Positions 51,758-61,495 of a stretch of DNA of 64,000 bases are shown here, piece by piece; within the stretch, counting starts at the first letter, position 1, and the number at the start of each line of letters is the position of its first letter. The DNA comes from Enterobacter dykesii (lineage in GTDB: Bacteria > Pseudomonadota > Gammaproteobacteria > Enterobacterales > Enterobacteriaceae): NCBI RefSeq assembly GCF_008364625.2, contig NZ_CP126604.1:4092001-4156000 (forward strand), written 5' to 3'. Position numbers and translations under genes: made by a program. Under the pieces are notes generated by a model. That model was not told the origin of the DNA. It saw nothing but the letters and a program-made list of their open reading frames with translations, and did no database searches.

Positions 51758-51806
51758 TCCCTCTCCCTGTAGGAGAGGGTTAGGGTGAGGGCATCAACAC
51801 GCACGA
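51758..51806. repeat. Palindromic intergenic repeat-like element
   Basis: CCCTCTCC-TGTA-GGAGAGGG followed by TTAGGGTGAGGGCAT forms a hairpin with a conserved-looking tail, right after prkB. This sequence style recurs between genes in many enterobacterial and other gammaproteobacterial genomes. It may serve as the prkB terminator. Confidence 0.55.
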
Positions 51807-51817
51807 TGCCCCATCAA

Positions 51818-52222
51818 TCACGCCTCGATCACTTCATACGAATGCGTGATTTTTACCGCTTTCTCCAGCATTAACGCCACAGAGCAGTACTTCTCCGCAG
51901 ACAGGTCCACCGCACGCGAGACCGCCGCGTCTTTCAGCTCTTTACCGGTGACCACAAAGTGCAGGTTAATATGGGTGAACAGGCGTGGCGCCTCTTCGCG
52001 ACGTTCTGACGTGAGTTTAACCTCACAATCCGTCACGTCATGACGACCTTTTTGCAGAATCGACACTACGTCAATCGCGCTGCATCCGCCTGCCGCCATC
52101 AGCACCATTTCCATTGGGCTTGGCGCTTTATCGCCGGAGTTACCGTCCATCAAAATCTGGTGTCCTGACGCGGACTCGCCCAGGAACGTTAAACCTTCAA
52201 CCCATTTCACGCGCGCTTGCAT
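51818..52222 (-). CDS. yhfA: OsmC-family protein YhfA
   Basis: 134 residues of the OsmC/Ohr fold. The two family Cys are in GGCSAIDVV and EKYCSVALML, suggesting a thiol peroxidase-like activity, unproven. The ATG at 52222 was chosen for its nine-base spacing from GGAG and the E. coli length; in-frame ATGs lie slightly upstream. Divergent from crp. Confidence 0.92.
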   Translation of the reverse strand: MQARVKWVEGLTFLGESASGHQILMDGNSGDKAPSPMEMVLMAAGGCSAIDVVSILQKGRHDVTDCEVKLTSERREEAPRLFTHINLHFVVTGKELKDAAVSRAVDLSAEKYCSVALMLEKAVKITHSYEVIEA

Positions 52223-52533
52223 ATTCATTAACTCCAACGTTGCATTTTTGGTGACAGATTACGCGTGCGTTACATTTCTCGCAATGGAAGGCGACCTGCA
52301 TCATGCTGAAGCGAGACACCAGGAGACACGCGGCGAAAGCTATGCTAAAACACTCAGGATGCTACAGTAATACATTGACGTTACACATGTATGCAGAGGA
52401 CATCAAACTTTACTGGCTGCGAAACGTTACGGTAGCCGACTTCCCAGGGTATGGGTAAGAATTCGATTGCAACCCCAGAGTCCGGATGCATCTGATGACT
52501 CTGGTGACAGCTTATAACAGAGGATAACAGCGC
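52223..52533. promoter_or_regulatory. yhfA-crp divergent regulatory region with candidate crp promoter
   Basis: A 311-base gap without a gene. Its centre closely resembles the E. coli crp control region as remembered. TATGCT at 52341-52346 is the likely -10 of crp, giving a long untranslated leader of about 180 bases. Partial CRP-like half-sites are present but I could not assign one with confidence. AGAGGATAACAG precedes the crp ATG. Confidence 0.45.
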
Positions 52534-53166
52534 ATGGTGCTTGGCAAACCGCAAACAGACCCGACTCTCGAATGGTTCTTGTCTCATTGCCACATTCATA
52601 AGTACCCATCGAAGAGCACGCTGATTCACCAGGGTGAAAAAGCGGAAACGTTGTATTACATCGTTAAAGGCTCGGTGGCAGTGCTGATCAAAGATGAAGA
52701 AGGGAAAGAGATGATCCTTTCTTATCTGAACCAGGGCGATTTCATCGGTGAACTGGGCCTGTTTGAAGAGGGCCAGGAACGTAGCGCCTGGGTTCGTGCA
52801 AAGACAGCATGTGAAGTGGCTGAAATTTCTTACAAGAAGTTCCGTCAGCTGATTCAGGTTAACCCTGACATCCTGATGCGTCTTTCTTCCCAGATGGCGC
52901 GCCGTCTGCAGGTGACGTCAGAGAAAGTGGGTAACCTCGCCTTCCTGGACGTTACCGGCCGTATCGCGCAAACCCTGCTGAACCTGGCGAAACAGCCAGA
53001 CGCCATGACCCACCCGGACGGCATGCAAATAAAAATTACCCGTCAGGAAATTGGTCAGATCGTCGGTTGCTCCCGTGAAACAGTGGGCCGTATCCTGAAA
53101 ATGCTGGAAGATCAAAACCTGATCTCCGCCCACGGTAAAACCATCGTGGTCTACGGAACGCGTTAA
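52534..53166 (+). CDS. crp: cAMP receptor protein (CRP/CAP)
   Basis: 210 residues. The N-terminal cAMP-binding beta-roll contains [18 protein letters not shown], with the Glu, Arg and Ser cAMP contacts. The C-terminal winged helix has the recognition region [14 protein letters not shown] at about 179-192. Master carbon catabolite activator; a perfect CRP site lies at 58616-58631 between ppiA and tsgA. Ends at an intrinsic terminator. Confidence 0.98.
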   Translation: MVLGKPQTDPTLEWFLSHCHIHKYPSKSTLIHQGEKAETLYYIVKGSVAVLIKDEEGKEMILSYLNQGDFIGELGLFEEGQERSAWVRAKTACEVAEISYKKFRQLIQVNPDILMRLSSQMARRLQVTSEKVGNLAFLDVTGRIAQTLLNLAKQPDAMTHPDGMQIKITRQEIGQIVGCSRETVGRILKMLEDQNLISAHGKTIVVYGTR

Positions 53167-53174
53167 TTCCGCTT

Positions 53175-53210
53175 AAACGGCGTGCCATCGCAAGGTGTCA
53201 CGCCGTTTTT
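53175..53210 (+). terminator. Intrinsic terminator after crp
   Basis: AAACGGCGTG and CACGCCGTTT (10-bp stem, 14-base loop) followed by a T run, eight bases after the crp stop. It overlaps an implausible upstream GTG start for yhfK. Confidence 0.85.
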
Positions 53211-53223
53211 GTCTCTACTCCCC

Positions 53224-56599
<3,376 letters not shown>

Positions 56600-56615
56600 G
56601 CAAGGCAACAGATAT

Positions 56616-57179
56616 TCAGCGATTAAGGAAATTTGCCAGCAGCGCGTGCCCCTGCTCGCTGAGGATGCTTTCCGGATGGAACTGCACGCCTTCGAGATCC
56701 CATTCGCGGTGGCGAATGCCCATGATCTCCTGCGTATCGCTCCTGGCGGTCACCTCAAAGCAGTCGGGCAGCGTAGACGGGTCAATCACTAGGGAATGGT
56801 ATCGCGTCACGGTTAACGGATTATTGAGCCCTGTGAATACCCCGGTACCGGTGTGGGTTACCAGAGAAGTTTTACCGTGCATCACTTTCGCGGCGCGCAC
56901 GATGGTGGCACCAAACGCCTGGGCAATCGCCTGATGGCCCAGACAGACGCCGAGGATTGGCAGCTTGCCGGCATAGTGCTGGATAACATCCAGAGAAATA
57001 CCCGATTCCGACGGCGTACACGGCCCCGGAGAAATCACGATTTTCTGCGGAGCCAGCGTCCCGATATCGTCCAGTCCGATCTCGTCGTTACGGCGGACAA
57101 CCACCTCTGCACCCAGTTCACAAAAATACTGGTAAAGGTTCCAGGTGAAGGAATCGTAGTTATCAATCAGCAGAATCAT
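56616..57179 (-). CDS. pabA: Aminodeoxychorismate synthase glutaminase subunit
   Basis: 187 residues, class-I glutamine amidotransferase with triad Cys79 (GVCLGHQ), His168 and Glu170 (QFHPES). It feeds ammonia to PabB, encoded elsewhere, in p-aminobenzoate and folate synthesis. About 30 bases after the Fic-family gene, probably one transcript. Confidence 0.96.
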   Translation of the reverse strand: MILLIDNYDSFTWNLYQYFCELGAEVVVRRNDEIGLDDIGTLAPQKIVISPGPCTPSESGISLDVIQHYAGKLPILGVCLGHQAIAQAFGATIVRAAKVMHGKTSLVTHTGTGVFTGLNNPLTVTRYHSLVIDPSTLPDCFEVTARSDTQEIMGIRHREWDLEGVQFHPESILSEQGHALLANFLNR

Positions 57180-57209
57180 GGCGGCTCCCGAAAAAAATGC
57201 CGCCCTATT

Positions 57210-57794
57210 CTACTCAGATTCCCGCGCTTCGCTCACTACTTTGGCAAAGATAGCGCTTAACGCGGTTAAATCTCCCGTTGCGCCGCTTCGGTTAGCCGCC
57301 ACCCACTGGTCGGGATCGATATCGCGCCAGTCCAGCGAGTAGCCCGCGTGGAGCGCCAGCTGCTCGAAGAAAACGCGTTGGGCAATACCGTTGCCGCGCA
57401 TAAACGGATGCAGCATGTTGATTTCGCAGTAATAGTGGCTAACCCGGTCAACAAACGCCGCTTTCTCAAGGCCCACGAGATACTTTTCGCTTTCCAGCGC
57501 CGCCATCAGCTCGTTGCCCATCTTCTCGATGTATTCGAAATGGCAGAACGGAATGTCGCCCTTAAAAATATCGTCGGTGCGTAACTCGCCTGCCCGCTTC
57601 ATCTCGCTGCGGTACAAATGGCGATGAATAAGGCACAGATGGGGCAACCCGGGCGCGGAAGGCCCAAGCTCCAGCGTCTCAATATGGGGTTCTGAGGGAC
57701 CATTACCTTTTTCAAGGAGACAACTGGCCTGTAAATTGACGTTACGCTGCTGCTCCCAGAGACGGGATTTTTGCTTGTCGGTGAGTTTTTTCAC
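57210..57794 (-). CDS. Chimeric YhfG-Fic protein (Fic-family domain with fused antitoxin N-terminus)
   Basis: 194 residues. Residues 1-24 (MKKLTDKQKSRLWEQQRN...) correspond to the start of YhfG, the small inhibitory partner encoded just upstream of fic in E. coli. From about residue 41 (LELGPSAPGLPHL) to the end the protein follows E. coli Fic from about its residue 49. So the end of yhfG and the first roughly 45 codons of fic are missing and the rest is joined in frame. The Fic motif reads HPFMRGNGIAQR (129-140): the acidic residue is Arg133 and the GNGR arginine is Ile137, so AMP transfer is doubtful. The flap (GDIPFCHF) is kept, and SCLLEK (24-29) resembles the SxxxE(G/N) inhibitory motif. 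Confidence 0.8.
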   Translation of the reverse strand: MKKLTDKQKSRLWEQQRNVNLQASCLLEKGNGPSEPHIETLELGPSAPGLPHLCLIHRHLYRSEMKRAGELRTDDIFKGDIPFCHFEYIEKMGNELMAALESEKYLVGLEKAAFVDRVSHYYCEINMLHPFMRGNGIAQRVFFEQLALHAGYSLDWRDIDPDQWVAANRSGATGDLTALSAIFAKVVSEARESE

Positions 57795-57869
57795 TTAACG
57801 CCTCCCTGAATAGTCCGTTTGCCACAAGTATAAGCAGCAAAACGCGCTTTCGCAGGGAGGGTGACATCA

Positions 57870-57890
57870 CGCGGGCAGGAGAAGCCCGCG
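57870..57890 (-). terminator. Possible ppiA terminator hairpin
   Basis: A 7-bp stem (CGCGGGC/GCCCGCG) with a seven-base loop, ten bases after the ppiA stop. No U-run follows, so termination efficiency is doubtful. Confidence 0.35.
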
Positions 57891-57900
57891 TTGAGAAGAA

Positions 57901-58482
<582 letters not shown>

Positions 58483-58615
58483 TTAACAAAGCGCAGTATA
58501 AAAAGCGAATGGCTTGATTCTAAAGAGCAGTATGAACGGAGACCAGCCTTTTACCTAATTTTACGAAGTTGAAACAATTATTACTACGCAAACGATTGGT
58601 TATGCCGCCAATTAA

Positions 58616-58631
58616 TGTGATTTAGATCACA
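58616..58631. promoter_or_regulatory. CRP binding site between ppiA and tsgA
   Basis: TGTGATTTAGATCACA is a perfect TGTGA-N6-TCACA dyad. Its centre is 150 bases from the ppiA start and 128 from the tsgA start, so it could serve either gene. The product of crp in this window would bind it. Confidence 0.8.
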
Positions 58632-58710
58632 CTAAAAACTGCAATGACACGATCATTGCCCTTAAAAGATAGGAATAGATCACTTTAACGACTAAAATCT
58701 GCCCGCTCTC

Positions 58711-58736
58711 AGCGCCCCTTGGGCGCTTTTCTTTTT
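58711..58736 (+). terminator. Terminator-like hairpin in the tsgA leader
   Basis: AGCGCCC-CTT-GGGCGCT followed by TTTCTTTTTC, ending 16 bases before the tsgA ATG. It looks like an intrinsic terminator inside the leader and may attenuate tsgA or stop transcripts entering from upstream. Confidence 0.7.
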
Positions 58737-58751
58737 CTGAACAGGCCAGAC

Positions 58752-59936
58752 ATGACTAACAGCAATCGCATCAAGCTCACATGGATCAGCTTCTTCTCCT
58801 ACGCCCTGACCGGCGCGTTGGTGATCGTCACCGGGATGGTGATGGGAAATATCGCAGACTACTTCCAGCTGCCCGTTTCCAGCATGAGTAACACCTTCAC
58901 CTTCCTCAACGCGGGGATCCTGATCTCTATCTTCCTGAACGCCTGGCTGATGGAAATCGTCCCGCTGAAAACCCAGCTGCGCTTTGGCTTTGTGCTGATG
59001 GTTGCCGCCGTGGCGGGCCTGATGCTGAGCCACAGCATCGCCCTGTTCTCCGCAGCCATGTTCGTGCTCGGTCTGGTCAGCGGGATCACCATGTCGATCG
59101 GTACGTTCCTGATTACCCATATGTATGAAGGCCGCCAGCGCGGCGCGCGTCTGCTGTTTACCGACTCCTTCTTCAGCATGGCCGGAATGATTTTCCCGAT
59201 GGTCGCGGCGGTTCTGCTGGCGCGCAGCATCGAGTGGTACTGGGTCTATGCCTGCATCGGCCTGGTCTACGTGGCGATCTTTATTCTGACCTTCGGCTGC
59301 GAGTTCCCGGTGCTGGGCAAGAAAGCGCAAACCACCGCAGAACCCGTTGCGAAAGAAAAGTGGGGCATCGGCGTGCTGTTCCTCTCCATCGCCGCGCTGT
59401 GCTACATCCTGGGCCAGCTGGGCTTTATCTCCTGGGTACCGGAGTACGCCAAAGGTCTGGGCATGAGCCTGAACGACGCGGGTAAACTGGTGAGCGATTT
59501 CTGGATGTCTTACATGTTCGGCATGTGGGCGTTTAGCTTCATCCTGCGCTTCTTCGACCTGCAGCGCATTCTGACCGTGCTGGCGGGGCTGGCGACCGTG
59601 CTGATGTACCTGTTCATCAACGGTTCACCGGAGCATATGCCATGGTTCATTCTGACCCTGGGCTTCTTCTCCAGCGCCATTTACACCTCGATCATCACCC
59701 TGGGCTCTCTGCAGACCAAAGTGGCTTCGCCGAAGCTGGTTAACTTCGTCCTGACCTGCGGCACCATCGGCACCATGCTGACCTTCGTGGTCACCGGCCC
59801 GATCGTCGCCCACAGCGGTCCGCTGGCGGCGCTGCACACCGCGAACGGTCTGTATGCCGTGGTGTTCATCATGTGCTTCGTTCTGGGCTTCGTGACCCGC
59901 CACCGCCAGCACAACGCGGCAGCGGCGTCTCACTAA
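58752..59936 (+). CDS. tsgA: TsgA major-facilitator-superfamily transporter
   Basis: 394 residues with about twelve membrane segments, MFS type (FGP-related group). The ATG at 58752 gives [14 protein letters not shown] as in E. coli TsgA (YhfC). Substrate unknown; in Salmonella the gene was found as selenite/tellurite-responsive. Ends three bases before the codA stop (convergent). Confidence 0.94.
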   Translation: MTNSNRIKLTWISFFSYALTGALVIVTGMVMGNIADYFQLPVSSMSNTFTFLNAGILISIFLNAWLMEIVPLKTQLRFGFVLMVAAVAGLMLSHSIALFSAAMFVLGLVSGITMSIGTFLITHMYEGRQRGARLLFTDSFFSMAGMIFPMVAAVLLARSIEWYWVYACIGLVYVAIFILTFGCEFPVLGKKAQTTAEPVAKEKWGIGVLFLSIAALCYILGQLGFISWVPEYAKGLGMSLNDAGKLVSDFWMSYMFGMWAFSFILRFFDLQRILTVLAGLATVLMYLFINGSPEHMPWFILTLGFFSSAIYTSIITLGSLQTKVASPKLVNFVLTCGTIGTMLTFVVTGPIVAHSGPLAALHTANGLYAVVFIMCFVLGFVTRHRQHNAAAASH

Positions 59937-59939
59937 CCC

Positions 59940-61256
59940 CTACGCCCCTTTGCGCTCGGCAGAGGGGCTGTTTCTGGCAAAACTTACCTCTTCTCCTCCG
60001 ATATCCATCTGGATCCAGGTCTGCGCCAGCTGCGTCGTGGCGATCACCCGTCCCTGACGAATTGACCAGCGCACCGGCACCTGACAGCGCACCGCTTCAA
60101 ACCCGCTCTCCGCAGGCAGAATAATCAGGTTCGCCGGGTTCCCCGTGGCAATACCGTAATCGCTCAGGCCGAAGGTACGGGCGCTGTTATGGGTGATGAG
60201 ATTCAGGCCGCTGTCGATTTGCGGATAGCCCATCATCTGGCAGACGTGCAGCCCCATATGCAGCACCTGCAGCATGTTGCCGGTGCCGAGCGGGTACCAC
60301 GGGTCGAAGACGTCGTCATGGCCGAAGCAGACGTTAATGCCCGCTTCCTGGAGCTCTTTCACCCGGGTGATGCCGCGGCGCTTCGGATAGTCATCAAAGC
60401 GTCCCTGCAGATGGATATTGACCAGCGGGTTGGCGACGAAATTAATCCCCGACATTTTCAGCAGACGGAAGAGCCGCGAGGTGTAAGCGCCGTTGTAGGA
60501 GTGCATGGCGGTGGTGTGGCTGGCCGTCACGCGCGGACCGATGCCTGCCTCATACGCCAGCGTTGCCACCGTCTCGACAAACCGCGACTGTTCGTCGTCG
60601 ATTTCATCGCAGTGGATATCCAGCGGACGGTCATACTTCTTCGCCAGTTCAAAAGCGATATGCAGCGACTGCACGCCATACTCGCGGGTGAACTCGAAGT
60701 GTGGGATCGCCCCCACCACGTCGGCCCCCAGCCTTAACGCCTCTTCCAGCAGCGCCGCGCCGTTCGGGTAAGAGAGAATACCTTCCTGCGGGAACGCGAC
60801 GATTTGCAGCGTCACCCACGGGGCAACCTCCTGCTTCACCTCCAGCATCGCCTTAAGGGCGGTGAGCGTCGGGTCGGAGACATCCACATGGGTACGGACA
60901 AACTGGATGCCGTTGGCAATTTGCCACTTCAGCGTTTTCCAGGCGCGCGCTTTGACATCCTCATGGCTGAGCAACGCCTTGCGCTCCGCCCAGCGCTCAA
61001 TGCCCTCAAACAGCGTGCCGGACTGGTTCCAGTTCGGCTCACCCGCGGTCTGGGTCGTATCAAGATGGATATGCGGCTCAATGAACGGCGGGATAGCCAG
61101 CCCGCCGCGCGCGTTCAATACTTCATAACTTTCGGCGTGGGTGTCGTCCATTGGGGTAATGTCACCAAATTGACCGTTCTCAATGGCGAGTTGCCACAGC
61201 CCTTCCCGACCCGGTAAACGAACATTCTGAACAAGCCATAACGGTGTTGTAGACAT
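59940..61256 (-). CDS. codA: Cytosine deaminase
   Basis: 438 residues of the amidohydrolase superfamily, closely resembling E. coli CodA. Metal ligands are His62/His64 (PHIHLD), a His in IHCDEIDDE (with the catalytic Glu), SHTTAMHS and the Asp of GHDDVFDPW. It converts cytosine to uracil and ammonia. E. coli codA is elsewhere with codB; here no permease gene is adjacent. GGGAAGGG precedes the ATG. It shares its upstream region with nirB. Confidence 0.94.
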   Translation of the reverse strand: MSTTPLWLVQNVRLPGREGLWQLAIENGQFGDITPMDDTHAESYEVLNARGGLAIPPFIEPHIHLDTTQTAGEPNWNQSGTLFEGIERWAERKALLSHEDVKARAWKTLKWQIANGIQFVRTHVDVSDPTLTALKAMLEVKQEVAPWVTLQIVAFPQEGILSYPNGAALLEEALRLGADVVGAIPHFEFTREYGVQSLHIAFELAKKYDRPLDIHCDEIDDEQSRFVETVATLAYEAGIGPRVTASHTTAMHSYNGAYTSRLFRLLKMSGINFVANPLVNIHLQGRFDDYPKRRGITRVKELQEAGINVCFGHDDVFDPWYPLGTGNMLQVLHMGLHVCQMMGYPQIDSGLNLITHNSARTFGLSDYGIATGNPANLIILPAESGFEAVRCQVPVRWSIRQGRVIATTQLAQTWIQMDIGGEEVSFARNSPSAERKGA

Positions 61257-61394
61257 ACCCTTCCCCTAAAAAACGCCGCTGATATTCAGGCGTATCGATT
61301 TTGGCAAAACCGCCCCTGATTTGTACACAAATTCAACGAGCGCGAAAAGCCTGCGATTTCCGCCACTTATAAAAATCCTGACAAATCAGTCGCA

Positions 61395-61410
61395 TACCAC
61401 CTAAGGAGTA
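61395..61410 (+). promoter_or_regulatory. NarL/NarP 7-2-7 site of nirB
   Basis: TACCACC-TA-AGGAGTA: the right heptamer matches the AKKRGTA consensus fully and the left one has two mismatches. The centre (61402.5) is at -69.5 from the predicted start, exactly the position known for E. coli nirB. Confidence 0.75.
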
Positions 61411-61423
61411 GGCGAAGACGTAT

Positions 61424-61464
61424 TTGATTTGCATCAATAAGCGCCCCTGCTGAATCGTTAAGGT
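61424..61464 (+). promoter_or_regulatory. nirB promoter with FNR box
   Basis: TTGATTTGCATCAA (61424-61437) is a consensus FNR site. Its centre is 41.5 bp before a start predicted near 61472, with TAAGGT at 61459-61464 as the -10 element. This is a class II FNR promoter giving anaerobic expression, enhanced by NarL/NarP with nitrate or nitrite. Confidence 0.85.
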
Positions 61465-61495
61465 AGGCAATAATAGAAAAGAAATCGAGGCAATA

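Noticed and set aside
53182-53223. Upstream GTG start for yhfK
   Set aside because: It lies inside the crp terminator hairpin and adds residues absent from E. coli YhfK.
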